A stretch of DNA of 64,000 bases from Candidatus Scalindua sediminis (GTDB lineage Bacteria > Planctomycetota > Brocadiia > Brocadiales > Scalinduaceae): positions 103,303-167,302 of the forward strand of contig VSDH01000002.1 in the NCBI GenBank assembly GCA_008636105.1, in the 5' to 3' direction. Shown in pieces: positions 17,650 to 26,726 of this stretch. How positions within the stretch are numbered: the stretch's first letter is position 1; every line of letters starts with the position of its first letter. The notes beneath the pieces were generated by a model that was not told where the DNA came from, searched no databases, and worked only from the letters and a program-made list of their open reading frames with translations. A program made the translations under genes and the position numbers.

Positions 17650-17836
17650 ACATTACATTGAGTGATTTTTGTAGCCGCCCCCATTCCTCCCCATAGCTTG
17701 CTAGCGCAAGCTAGCAGTGGGGATGGGGGCGTAACATTACATGAAATTGTCATAAACTCATCAGATGATGGGAAACGTCCGCCTAGGTGGACGGCTACAT
17801 TGTCATACAATATAAAATCGCTTAATTTAGGTTTGA
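17650..17836. mobile_element. MITE-like element, family A, copy 3
   Basis: The right end AAAATCGCTTAATTTAGGTT is clear and the left end CATTGAGTGATTTTTGTAGC is diverged. The interior contains the GC-rich palindrome (17677-17731) and the GATGATGGGAAACGTCCGCC segment, as in copy 1. Downstream (17840-17905) is a short tandem array of TTAGCCCATAAGCTC-like units. Confidence 0.7.
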
Positions 17837-17964
17837 GGTAATTTGGCGATTAGCCCACAGGCTCTTAGCCCATAAGCTCTTAGCCCGTAGGTTCTTAGCT
17901 CATAGAGGTATTTCCAAAATTCAAGCTAAAGTTTCTTCAATTTATACCGATAGAAAGAATGTGT

Positions 17965-18030
17965 AAGATAGTTTCTATTTTATAAAGAAACCTTGAATAC
18001 CCCGTGTGGAATCACGGGTTTCTTTATGTA
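17965..18030 (+). promoter_or_regulatory. Hairpin upstream of the transglutaminase-like gene
   Basis: AAAGAAAC...CCCGTG (17981-18007) pairs with CACGGGTTTCTTT (18013-18025), giving a two-part stem immediately before the candidate starts. It may be an attenuator or terminator for upstream transcription. Seen only as sequence complementarity. Confidence 0.35.
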
Positions 18031-18047
18031 ATATGAGATTTTGTGCT

Positions 18048-19067
18048 ATGAAGAAAGTCATGGAAAAAAAACTAATATCCTCAAAAGTTAAATCTCAAAA
18101 AAGGATAAAGACAGCGAAGTATAAAGCAAATTTAGCAACATCGCCTGCCCAAGCCTGGTCAAGGCCGGGGAAAGATGGTTCGATCCTATCAGGAGACGCA
18201 TTCTGCCTGGGAAATCTCTTAATGGATGGTAGATTTATTGATGTAAAGCAGCGGGATGAGTCTTTAGAAATGCATAGAAAAAAGCATCTCTTACTGGGTG
18301 AATGTCTAACCAGGAATGGGGCCATAAGCGGGGAAACGCTGGATACGGTTTTAACGTTTCAAGGAAAGATAAGAGAGCTCATTCATAAGGCTCGAACTAA
18401 ATCACGCTTAAAGCTTGGTCAGGTCCTGGTGGCTACAAAGATGATTTCCGTTGAGAATTTAAAGAAGGCTATTAGAAGCCAGAGACGTAGTAAAAAGTTG
18501 TTGGGAGAGATCCTGGTAGAGAATGGAGTAATCTCCAGGAATATTCTGGCCCTGGCCTTGAGTGTCCAAAAGAAAATTTTAGTCCTGACGGCCTTTGCGC
18601 TCTTAAGCGGTAGTTTGATAGGTTGTACTACCCTTTCTCCGGGCCATTACGACCACACAGGCATCTCGATTAAGAAAACTCCTTATGACGATCGATATAA
18701 AAGAGTCAAGAATTATTTAAAGACGGCAAGCAAATTCAAATACAAGGCTGATGGTGTCGGAGCAGACAACTGGCAACTCCCTTTTGAAACGGAAGCACTG
18801 GGTAGAGGAGATTGTGATGACAAGGCAATTTGGTTGTATTCAAAATTGCTTAAGGAGGGATTTAATGATGTAAGGCTGGTTTTGGGAAATTACAAGAGAG
18901 GCAAACTCAGCGTTCATATGTGGGTCAATTGGTATCATAACGGTCAGGTCTATATCCTGGACCCAACCATAAATAATGGCATCTGGCGGGCTGAGGAATA
19001 TTCAAAGGACTATTATAAACCTTATTATTCATTCCATAGAGACAAGAAGTGGAAGCATAGCTCATAG
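18048..19067 (+). CDS. MshEN-like repeat / membrane / transglutaminase-like cysteine protease fusion
   Basis: About 340 residues. The N-terminal half has three helical LGxxLxxxGxI-like units (LGECLTRNGAISGETLD, LGQVLVATKMISVENLKK, LGEILVENGVISRN) that resemble MshEN-type repeats. One membrane segment follows (ILVLTAFALLSGSLIGC). The C-terminal domain is a bacterial transglutaminase-like protease: GRGDCDDKAIWLY holds Cys, VHMWVNWYHNGQ holds His, and YILDPT holds Asp. GTG 18006 and ATG 18033 are alternative starts; none has a strong ribosome site. The combination is unusual. Confidence 0.75.
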   Translation: MKKVMEKKLISSKVKSQKRIKTAKYKANLATSPAQAWSRPGKDGSILSGDAFCLGNLLMDGRFIDVKQRDESLEMHRKKHLLLGECLTRNGAISGETLDTVLTFQGKIRELIHKARTKSRLKLGQVLVATKMISVENLKKAIRSQRRSKKLLGEILVENGVISRNILALALSVQKKILVLTAFALLSGSLIGCTTLSPGHYDHTGISIKKTPYDDRYKRVKNYLKTASKFKYKADGVGADNWQLPFETEALGRGDCDDKAIWLYSKLLKEGFNDVRLVLGNYKRGKLSVHMWVNWYHNGQVYILDPTINNGIWRAEEYSKDYYKPYYSFHRDKKWKHSS

Positions 19068-19232
19068 GCCCTAACCTGGAAGAACCAGCCGCTAACGTCG
19101 CCCTTGTGAGTAACTTAAGGTCCGCCCCAGGTGGGAGGGTTAAGTAGTTAGTTACACTTTACCTTAACCCAACTACCATACTGGCTTCCTAACCGTAACC
19201 ATTACCTACTTTAGAAAAATTACATTAATCAA

Positions 19233-19334
19233 CCCCGTTAGATAATTAGTTCAAGTCTTATCAGGATAATCCGGTGGAATATAGCTTCGTTATTCACCAG
19301 AGTAAAATTAGTTCTTACATTTTATCTAATGGGG
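19233..19334. mobile_element. MITE-like element, family C, copy at 19.2 kb
   Basis: A 102-bp element with inverted ends CCCCGTTAGATAAT and ATTTTATCTAATGGGG. It matches in size and ends other family C elements at 23562-23660, 26076-26171 and 31323-31420. Confidence 0.6.
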
Positions 19335-19362
19335 TAAACATTTTGCCAGAATTGGTCATGAT

Positions 19363-19633
19363 TTAACAAGTTGTCCAAGAATAAGCAAAAGCACCATTTT
19401 TTGTCATTTTTACCCCGCATCTTGCCGTTAAGTCCCGCTTTGCGGGAGAAAGTAAGAAAGCAGCGGGGCTGAATAGATCTTGAACTAAATTCAGGACCTT
19501 CGGTTTCAGAATCTGTAATTATACGTATTTACATAAGTATTAGATTCCGCCCCCATTCCTAGCTTACGCATCGTGCCGATACGGTGCAAGGAAGCTATGG
19601 GGGCGGAATGACAATTCTCGGACAACCTGTTAA
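19363..19633. mobile_element. MITE-like element, family B, copy 2
   Basis: 271 bp. The right terminus is the exact family B end and the left end (TTAACAAGTTGTCCAAGAAT) has two mismatches. The interior closely follows copy 1 (GCACCATTTTTTGTCATTTT, TTCAGGACCTTCGGTTTCAG), but both internal palindromes differ in their loops. Confidence 0.85.
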
Positions 19634-19976
19634 GAAGTAAGATACTAGGCTCTTAGCCCATAATTTAAAGATTATTACATAAATAAAGTTTATATGAAAA
19701 TAGAGATGTTTTCATGAATTTAGTGTATATAAATCTTTTGACTTAAGTGCTTGAATACTCGAATTTTGCGTTTTGGAGAACCTGTATAAGGGATGCTAAA
19801 TAATTTTTCTAAAAATACCTTGACATTAGATGAATTTTATGAAAAAATGCCAGCTCGGGAGTTTGTAAACTATTCTATAAAGGAATGGTTTTTGCTTTAC
19901 TTAAATGATATAGTGTGAATACTATATAATATTTTGGAAGGGAATCCTCAAAAATCTTTTAGAGGAGGATTATGAG

Positions 19977-20525
19977 ATGACAGGTAAACGCAGATTTTCG
20001 TATATATTCATTTCAATAGTTTTATGTGCGAGCATGAACGTTATGTTTTCTGGAAAAGTAAAGGCTGGAGTTGAAGATGATATTGCAGCGGCTGTAGCAG
20101 CAGGAATGTCGTATGCTGGCGGCGTGACCGATGTGATAAATGCCGGGGCCGATGCGCCAGAAGCCGTAATTGCGGCTATTACGTTGGGTGGGCCTGGTGT
20201 TGCAGGAGAAGTAACGACGGCTGCTATACTTGCAGGTGGTATTGATGTGGCGTCTGCTGTAATCACTGCAGCCATAATTGCTGGTGGAAATGTTGCTTCA
20301 GTAGTTGCAGCAGCTATTGCTGCAGGTGTTGATCCAGATACAATCATTGCTGCCCTCATAGCTGCAGGTGTTGATCCGGATACAATCATTGCTGCCCTCA
20401 TAGATGCCGGGGTGGCTCCTGCTGCCGCAGAAGATGCCGTAGCGAAAACGAGGCCTGAACCACCACCAGTATTTGGAGGAACACCAGAGCAGCCACAAGC
20501 TAATCCGGCAAGCGCTTCATCATAA
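19977..20525 (+). CDS. Secreted Ala/Gly/Ile/Val-rich 14-residue repeat protein
   Basis: 182 residues with a signal peptide (FSYIFISIVLCASMNVMFSG, cleavage near VKAG). The mature part is a run of short units such as AGVDPDTIIAALIA and AGGNVASVVAAAIA, with a period of about 14 residues. The last two units are nearly identical in DNA (20319-20403). The C-terminal tail is Pro/Glu-rich. Unit spacing suggests a helical solenoid. It sits 0.16 kb before the beta-barrel gene at the head of the exopolysaccharide secretion genes. No family recognised. Confidence 0.8.
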   Translation: MTGKRRFSYIFISIVLCASMNVMFSGKVKAGVEDDIAAAVAAGMSYAGGVTDVINAGADAPEAVIAAITLGGPGVAGEVTTAAILAGGIDVASAVITAAIIAGGNVASVVAAAIAAGVDPDTIIAALIAAGVDPDTIIAALIDAGVAPAAAEDAVAKTRPEPPPVFGGTPEQPQANPASASS

Positions 20526-20688
20526 TAAGATCTCAACAATACCTTTTTATTTTGCAGATGTTTATTTTTCTTAAGCTGAATAGATTTAAATAAGGCACAA
20601 TTTGTAAAAGAAGAAGTTTTTTTTTGATAAGCATATAGAGATACGTAAATTTGAAATCATTCTCAAGGAAGAGAACCAGGCCTTCAAG

Positions 20689-21924
20689 ATGATGAAAAGA
20701 AAGATTACGATAATCTTTGTAGTATTTATGGCCTTCACATCCTTCGTTAGTAATCATGCCTTTTCGCAGGGAAAAATTCATTTAGGATCCCTCAGGATAT
20801 ATCCGTTATTTAGTGAAAGAATCGAGGTTGATGATAATATCCTTCAGGTTTCTGGTACGGGACGGGGAACTAATCCTGATACCGGTCTCCTCATAAAAGG
20901 AAAAGAAAGTGATTTAATAAATATATACACCCCCGGCCTTAAATTAGATTTGCCATTTAGAGGAGGAGGGTTGATACCCGGTAAAAGGCACGAACTAAGC
21001 CTTGATTGGCATTCAGATTTCAAGAATTATAGGGACCATGCAAGTGAGAATCAACAAAATCACTATTTTACTGCTTCTGGTATCTTAAAGTTCAACAGAG
21101 GGTTCGAGATAAACCTGGAGAATGAGTATAAAGATACTGAATCACCTGCAGGTAGTGAGACTGACAATATACATCCGGTTAGGATAAATACAGGTGAGAT
21201 AATTATAGATATGCCTGATTATTTCAGAAAATTTGATGCAGAATTTAGTTATTCAAATCATCAACTAGAATATGATGAAAGGGCATTAAGACGTGCGAAC
21301 AGGTTCGAACATAAGTTTACATTAAAGATTCCTTATAAACTTACTCCAAAAATAAAGTTATTCCCTGAATATACATATGGTTTTATTGAATATGATTCAC
21401 AGAGCGTACTTAATCCACAGAGTGATTCGCATTATAACGAATTCTATGTAGGTGCTGAATGGTATGCCACAGCTAAGTCAACAGGTATATTTAAATTAGG
21501 TTTTACCGAGATGAGATTTGATGATACCGAAACAAGTGATATAGCGACCTTTATTGCAGAAATCGGTGTAAGAGTTTATTTAACAAAGCGAATGGAATTA
21601 GATGTAAATGCAGGGAGAGGGGTACTACAATCGGAATTTACAGCAAGAAGTAACTCATTCGAGAGGAGTTTTGGAGACTTTAGAATCTCCCGACAAGTGT
21701 GGAAGGACCTGAGTGCTTCATTCAATGCGAATTATGAAAAACAAGTTTATCATGGTTCAAAAAGAAAGGATGATGTTTATGGATTTGGCTTGTCCACCAA
21801 GTATGACATAAAAAAGCGGATGTCCGCCGAGATTAATTATACTAACAGGGACAGACATTCGAATATTGAAACTGAATCCGACCGCATTAATATTGCTTCT
21901 GTAGGAATAAGCTTTATCTTCTAG
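20689..21924 (+). CDS. Outer-membrane beta-barrel protein of the exopolysaccharide locus
   Basis: 411 residues: a signal peptide (KITIIFVVFMAFTSFVSNHA), then alternating amphipathic strands and a C-terminal SVGISFIF with terminal Phe, the usual barrel-assembly signal. Similar putative porin-like barrels often accompany exopolysaccharide export genes, and its position before the Wza-like lipoprotein supports an export or outer-membrane anchoring role. Substrate specificity cannot be inferred. Confidence 0.8.
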   Translation: MMKRKITIIFVVFMAFTSFVSNHAFSQGKIHLGSLRIYPLFSERIEVDDNILQVSGTGRGTNPDTGLLIKGKESDLINIYTPGLKLDLPFRGGGLIPGKRHELSLDWHSDFKNYRDHASENQQNHYFTASGILKFNRGFEINLENEYKDTESPAGSETDNIHPVRINTGEIIIDMPDYFRKFDAEFSYSNHQLEYDERALRRANRFEHKFTLKIPYKLTPKIKLFPEYTYGFIEYDSQSVLNPQSDSHYNEFYVGAEWYATAKSTGIFKLGFTEMRFDDTETSDIATFIAEIGVRVYLTKRMELDVNAGRGVLQSEFTARSNSFERSFGDFRISRQVWKDLSASFNANYEKQVYHGSKRKDDVYGFGLSTKYDIKKRMSAEINYTNRDRHSNIETESDRINIASVGISFIF

Positions 21925-22418
21925 AAACCATCATCCCGTGTTATCTTCTTTTTAGCACAAGATTAAAATAATTCAATTCAGCTATTTTCCTACTAACTTA
22001 TGTTAGTTCAGGCTACCCCCATTCCTATGTTGGTTCAGGCTTGCCCGCCAGACTGATAGGCGGACGCAGAGGCTATAGGAATGGGGGCGGATACTGCTAT
22101 AACAACGCCAAAGAAATGTATTTTCCTTGATCATGAGCGGAGTCGAATGATTGTTGAAAAATTGTACATAAAACTGACAAACATTAGTCTTTATAGTTCA
22201 AATACTTACGTGAATATCTCGTGTACATAATACCTTGTGTCAACTTAAACAAACAGCTCTTCAGAAAAAGACCTACCCCCACATCCAATCCAAATCGACG
22301 TAACTCTTGAGGTTGCAGCATCTTATAACAATTCCATGAAAAGTAGTTGTTTTGGTATCAAAGTTGTGTAGAATATTTAGACACGAAAATACATTTATAA
22401 AGGAAATATAATATAAAG
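21925..22418. other. Intergenic region with palindrome and conserved 220-bp sequence
   Basis: Bases 22016-22090 hold a GC-rich palindrome (CCCCATTCCTATGTTGG...ATAGGAATGGGGGCGG). Then comes copy 2 of the 220-bp conserved sequence (22149-22371), which ends 47 bases before the export-lipoprotein start. This spacing makes it a candidate promoter or leader. Confidence 0.65.
22149..22371. repeat. 220-bp conserved intergenic sequence, copy 2
   Basis: Nearly collinear with 28213-28434. Shared blocks include ACTGACAAACATTAGTCTTT, ATAGTTCAAA, CGACGTAACTC, and at the right end GTTTTGGTATCA followed by GTTGTGTAG. Located just upstream of the Wza-like gene. Confidence 0.8.
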
Positions 22419-23153
22419 ATGCCAGGGAAATTACTACCGTATCTGCTAATTTTTTTATTAATTTTTACTATAGTTGGCTGTACTGAGTTATGGAAGCAGT
22501 CTGCAAGTACCCACAATAGGAGTAGAGCCTCAGAGACCGTAAAGACACGCAGTGCAGGTAATGACATGGATATTAAATACAAAGAAAGTGTGAAGCAAAA
22601 AATCAAAGACGTCAAAGATGTCAAAGATTCAAAAAGAGAAGTTTATTTAGTCGATATAAATGATGTGTTGGATATTGTGGTATTTGAGGATGAAGACTTG
22701 AGCGTGACATTAAGGGTATCAGAGAAAGGGACAATTTCTTATCCACTTGTTGGAGAAATGCAAGTAAAAGGATTAACAGCCTATGAGGTAGAAAAGGCCC
22801 TTGAAAAGCGATTAAAGGATGGTGATTATCTAAAAAAGCCAGAGGTCAGCGTAAGACTCGATATCGAATTGATGGGACAGTACAGTGAAAAAGAGGTTTT
22901 TGTAATGGGGGAAGTAAAAGAACCGGGGCCGGTATCAATGGTGGGAAAATATCTTACTGTGCTTGAGGCAGTTGCCAGGGCGGGTGGTTTTACAGAATTT
23001 GCGGCACCAAACAGAACCACCATTGTAAGGATTGAGTATGGAGTGGAGAAGGCTATAAAAGTTGATCTGAATAAGGTAAGAAAGGGAGACAAAGCCTTAG
23101 ATATAACACTAAGAGCAGGAGACATTGTTATTATACCAGAAACATATTTTTAA
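22419..23153 (+). CDS. Polysaccharide export lipoprotein (Wza-like)
   Basis: 244 residues. A lipoprotein signal (LLIFLLIFTIVGC) is followed by a variable linker. From about residue 75 there is the polysaccharide export domain (VYLVDINDVLDIVVFEDEDL, VSEKGTISYPLVGEMQVKGL), and then one SLBB domain (VFVMGEVKEPGPVSMVGKYL). It is expected to form the outer-membrane pore for the exopolysaccharide, partnered with the Wzc-like kinase downstream. It is shorter than E. coli Wza, as in many environmental bacteria. Confidence 0.93.
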   Translation: MPGKLLPYLLIFLLIFTIVGCTELWKQSASTHNRSRASETVKTRSAGNDMDIKYKESVKQKIKDVKDVKDSKREVYLVDINDVLDIVVFEDEDLSVTLRVSEKGTISYPLVGEMQVKGLTAYEVEKALEKRLKDGDYLKKPEVSVRLDIELMGQYSEKEVFVMGEVKEPGPVSMVGKYLTVLEAVARAGGFTEFAAPNRTTIVRIEYGVEKAIKVDLNKVRKGDKALDITLRAGDIVIIPETYF

Positions 23154-23818
23154 TGCAGGGAGTAAAGAGATTTTCTTCTTTCTGCTTTTCTCTAAAGGCA
23201 AGCAAATAACGAATAACCAATAACGAATAACGAATAACGAATAACGAATAACTAATCTCAAATATCTAATATCCAGAATCCAACATCTATTGGTTCTAAG
23301 CCTTAACAACTTTAGTCACTTTAGTTCACTTTACACTTTAGATCACTTAGAATACTTTAGTCACTTTAGTTCATTTTACACTTTAGAGCACTTTTAACAT
23401 TAGTCACTTAGAAACTTTAATATACTTTAATATACTTTAATCCCTAAATCCCTGAATTCCTAAATTATCCTTATAACACTTTAGCTCACTTTAAAAACGA
23501 ATCAACGTCCTATTTCACTGTGGACAATTGACTAATGACGGCGTAGCCATATGACAGCTTGCCCTGTTAGATGATATATTTCTTAGCAGGTGAGATATTA
23601 TCACGTATGTAATGTAAATAAGCCGTTCAAATAGTTATAAAAGTTTTTTATCTAACAAGGCGAGCGCCATGACTAATGACGGCCCGCCTAGGCGGGCTAG
23701 TGACCCAATGACTAATGTTTACCACGCCTGTCCCGTAAGGAGGAACGACTGTACTGGGGTGAAATGATTTACTTGTCTGCCGTACTCAGCACAGGCAGGT
23801 CTATTTCACTGTGGACAA
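23154..23818. repeat. Dense mixed repeats between export lipoprotein and kinase genes
   Basis: In order: a tandem array of AACGAATAACG (23205-23255); AT-rich CTTTAGTCACTTTAG arrays (23311-23493); a family C element (23562-23660); a CCCGCCTAGGCGGGC palindrome (23680-23700); and the TAAGGAGGAACGACTGTACT element plus TATTTCACTGTGG end (23735-23815). No gene is supported. The repeats give the next gene's upstream ATG at 23819. Confidence 0.75.
23562..23660. mobile_element. MITE-like element, family C, copy at 23.6 kb
   Basis: 99 bp with inverted ends CCCTGTTAGAT and ATCTAACAAGG. Same size class and end sequence as the other family C elements; interior unrelated. Confidence 0.55.
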
Positions 23819-23851
23819 ATGACCCCACAATGGGGATTTCTTAATAAGCTT

Positions 23852-26035
23852 ATGTTACCAAAAGAAAACATCCAGGAAAAAGAGATTCATCTAAGGGATT
23901 ATGCACAGGTCATTCTCAGGCGAAAGTGGATACTAATCGTTTCCTTCATCGTATTGGTTACAACCGTAACCATATATTCTTTCAAAACCACTCCTATTTA
24001 TCAAGCTACAACACAGGTGATGATTAACAAAGAAGATCCGAATGTCATTTCGTTCGAAGAGGTAATGTCACTGGACAGTACAGATCAGATGTTTTATCAA
24101 ACCCAATATAAGATATTGGCCAGTCGTTCCCTTGCCATGAGGGTTATAAATTCGTTAAACTTAAAGGATAACCCGGAATTTAATCCTGATGAAGAATCAG
24201 GGGGTTTTTTTGGTTTGGTTGTCAAAAAACCAGGACCCGAAAAGGAATCTGACAAAGACAATAAAAACTCCGAATTAATTGATACCTATCTTGAAAGATT
24301 AGAGGTCGAACCGATAAGGAACAGTAGCCTCGTTAACATAAGCTTTGAAGGAGTTCACAAGGATATTGTAACGACGATTGTTAATAAGCATGCCGAGGAA
24401 TATATAACAAGAAATCTTGAGATGAGATTTGCCGCATCACAGGATGCAGTTAAATGGCTTCAGAAGCAACTTCATGAAAAAAGGGAAATGGTGGAGAAGG
24501 CAGAGAATGCCTTGCAGTTATATAAAGAAAAGGAAGGAATTGTTTCTATTGATGACAGACAAAATATCATAGTCCAGAAACTTGAAGAATTAAATACTAC
24601 CTTAACAGAAGCCAGGACAGAAAGAATGGGTCTGGAAACACTCTACAATCTGTCAAAGAAATATTCTGAAAGACCGGGAATGATTGAATCCATCCCGGAA
24701 GTTATGAAAAACCCGCTTATTCAAGACTTGAAGATAAAATATGTAGATTTATCCACGGAGATTAAAAAATTATCTGATAAATATGGGAAAAATCATCCTG
24801 TCATGATAAGGAACAATTCAAAGGCAAAAGAACTGAAAACCAGAATAGATGCTGAGGTGAACAAGATAATAAAGAGTATTGAGACGGATTACAGAGTGGC
24901 ATTATCAAAAGAAGAAAATCTTTCTAATGCCCTGGAAGAACAAAAGAAGGTAGCCCTAAACCTTAATAGGAAGGCGATTGCATATGGCACGTTAAAGAGA
25001 GATTCTGAAGGTGAAAGGGCTATGTATGAAATATTGCTAAAAAGGTTGAAAGAGACTGACATTACAGGAGAGCTGCAGACGAGTAATATAAGAGTTGTTG
25101 ACCTTGCTGAAGTTCCCAGATCTCCCATTAAACCCAGGAAAAAATTAAATATTATCCTCGGGGCAATAGTTGGATTAGGCCTGGGGATTGGTTTGATATT
25201 TTTCCTGGAATACCTTGACAATACCATAAAAAGCCCTGAAGATGTTGAGCAATATCTGGATGTTCCACTCCTGGGTGTGCTAGAGAAAGTTAAGGTTCAA
25301 GCGGGTGGGAAATCGCCCCCTTCAGACTTAATCACTCATGAAATGCCGAAATCGGTCTTTGCAGAGGCGGCCAGAAACATAAGGACAGGCGTAATGTTCT
25401 CATTTGCTGATAAACCCAGGAAATTAATATTGATTACGAGTGCAACTCAAGGTGAGGGTAAAACATTCGTTGCCTCTAATCTTGCTACTGCAATTGCACA
25501 GACAGGTAAGAATACGTTGCTGGTAGATACGGATTTCCGTAAGCCCAGGATAGATAAAGTTTTTAATATTACGAGGAATCCGGGTTTAAGTAATCATCTT
25601 ATTGGAGAAACCGATTTAGAGTCTATTATTAAGTCTACATGTGTACCTAATCTCAGCATTGCTACGTGTGGTTTTATGCCTCCCAACCCCTCAGAGATGT
25701 TGGGTTCAACCAATATGGATGAATTCTGCAAGACGGTAAAAGAGAGGTTTGACATGGTTATTTTTGATTCACCACCTGCTATGACAGTTACTGATGCAAT
25801 TGTCTTATCAAGGATTATGGATGGATTTATAATCGTAATCAAATCAGGTGAAACCGTAAGGGAAACGGCCAAGAGGGCTATCTCACAATTAACAAGTAAC
25901 AGGTGTGAGATATTGGGCGCTGTTGTTAACTATGTAGATATTTCAAGAGGAAGCTATTATTACCAATATTATTCTCATTATTATAAGTATGGATATGGTA
26001 GTGAAGAGGACTTGAAGGAAACAGAAAAGATTTAA
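23852..26035 (+). CDS. Wzc/GumC-type polysaccharide copolymerase and tyrosine kinase
   Basis: About 727 residues. A Wzz domain (HLRDYAQVILRRKWILIVSF) is followed by a long periplasmic coiled coil and a second membrane helix (about 435-460). The cytoplasmic BY-kinase domain has Walker A SATQGEGKT (about 530), Walker A' LLVDTDFRKP (about 555) and Walker B MVIFDSPP (about 634). A C-terminal tyrosine cluster (SYYYQYYSHYYKYGYG) is the expected autophosphorylation site. It controls chain length and export with the Wza-like protein. ATG 23852 is preferred; ATG 23819 lies inside repeat sequence. Confidence 0.94.
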   Translation: MLPKENIQEKEIHLRDYAQVILRRKWILIVSFIVLVTTVTIYSFKTTPIYQATTQVMINKEDPNVISFEEVMSLDSTDQMFYQTQYKILASRSLAMRVINSLNLKDNPEFNPDEESGGFFGLVVKKPGPEKESDKDNKNSELIDTYLERLEVEPIRNSSLVNISFEGVHKDIVTTIVNKHAEEYITRNLEMRFAASQDAVKWLQKQLHEKREMVEKAENALQLYKEKEGIVSIDDRQNIIVQKLEELNTTLTEARTERMGLETLYNLSKKYSERPGMIESIPEVMKNPLIQDLKIKYVDLSTEIKKLSDKYGKNHPVMIRNNSKAKELKTRIDAEVNKIIKSIETDYRVALSKEENLSNALEEQKKVALNLNRKAIAYGTLKRDSEGERAMYEILLKRLKETDITGELQTSNIRVVDLAEVPRSPIKPRKKLNIILGAIVGLGLGIGLIFFLEYLDNTIKSPEDVEQYLDVPLLGVLEKVKVQAGGKSPPSDLITHEMPKSVFAEAARNIRTGVMFSFADKPRKLILITSATQGEGKTFVASNLATAIAQTGKNTLLVDTDFRKPRIDKVFNITRNPGLSNHLIGETDLESIIKSTCVPNLSIATCGFMPPNPSEMLGSTNMDEFCKTVKERFDMVIFDSPPAMTVTDAIVLSRIMDGFIIVIKSGETVRETAKRAISQLTSNRCEILGAVVNYVDISRGSYYYQYYSHYYKYGYGSEEDLKETEKI

Positions 26036-26726
26036 TGTATAAGTGTTTTCAAACTTTTAGTAGCCGCAACCTTTACCCTGTTAAATAAGTTTTATTCTCT
26101 GTGCTTTATAATATTTAGACGTTACCTTTTTATACTACTTAATTAGTTGTATTGTAAAATATTTAACAGGGTGAAGGTTGCGTAATTTCAAAAGATTTTT
26201 AATTAACCCATAAGGTGGTAGTAAACATCCGCCTAGGTGGACGCTCGGGTGAGTAGCCGCAGGCTTTAGCCTGCGTAAGTTACATGGAATTGTCATAAAC
26301 AAAACTTTTTGTGAAGCTCCACGGCTTTATGGAACACCACGTAGGATATTCTACTGTGGCAGCCGTGACTTCTTAGAGCGAAACCCCCCGCCCCCATTCC
26401 TAGCTTACGCATCGTGCCAGCGTGCCGCCACGGTGCGATACGGTGCAAGGAAGCTATGGGGGTCGGGTGAGTAGCCGTCCGCCTAGGCGGACGTTTCCCA
26501 TGAACTGATAAAATTGCCATAAAAAGAATCTTTAGTAAAAGGCTAAGGCCTAATAACCAAACTGGCAGAGTCCCACAATATTGCAAGTGAGTGAATATAA
26601 TCCCCATCACACTTCCCTCTCCCCATAGGGGGAGAGGGAAGTGTGATGGGGTTAGAAATACTGCGTGCATGTCAGTGGGTATCTACCGCTGGAATTTAGA
26701 CCTTAGCCTTTTGTTTAGATGTTATT
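26036..26726. repeat. Intergenic repeats before the TPR gene
   Basis: Holds a family C element (26076-26171), GC-rich palindromes (26388-26466), GTCCGCCTAGGCGGACG (26476-26492), and a near-perfect hairpin CCCCATCACACTTCCCTCTC...GAGGGAAGTGTGATGGGG (26603-26651). The hairpin could terminate transcription, but no T-run follows. Confidence 0.7.
26076..26171. mobile_element. MITE-like element, family C, copy at 26.1 kb
   Basis: 96 bp with inverted ends CCCTGTTAAATA and TATTTAACAGGG. Flanking arms CGCAACCTTTA and TGAAGGTTGCG extend the inverted repeat to 26065-26182. Confidence 0.75.

Larger units (their letters stand above)
19068..19976. other. Long non-coding stretch with two mobile-element-like repeats
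   Basis: Contains a family C element (19233-19334) and a family B element (19363-19633), listed separately. A 41-codon frame at 19793-19918 (MLNNFSKNTLTLDEFYEKMP...) has no clear ribosome site and no recognised homologue; it may be a remnant. A good Shine-Dalgarno, AGAGGAGGATT, precedes ATG 19977. Confidence 0.6.

Noticed and set aside
19970..20539. A 189-codon antisense frame over the Ala-rich repeat gene
   Set aside because: The same explanation: GC-rich Ala/Gly codons leave the reverse strand open. No ribosome site or homology.
22340..22372. Sigma-54 promoter at the end of the 220-bp sequence
   Set aside because: GG-N10-GT is present in two copies, but the -12 GC is not, and the third copy lacks the GG. 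Kept only as a remark in the finding.
23205..23255. Short regular repeats as a CRISPR array
   Set aside because: Units of about 11 bp are directly adjacent with no spacers and no cas genes; they are simple tandem repeats, as at 35468-35501 and 36227-36262.
26603..26651. Hairpin before the TPR gene as an intrinsic terminator
   Set aside because: The stem is strong but no T-run follows; it is more likely another repeat-type palindrome.
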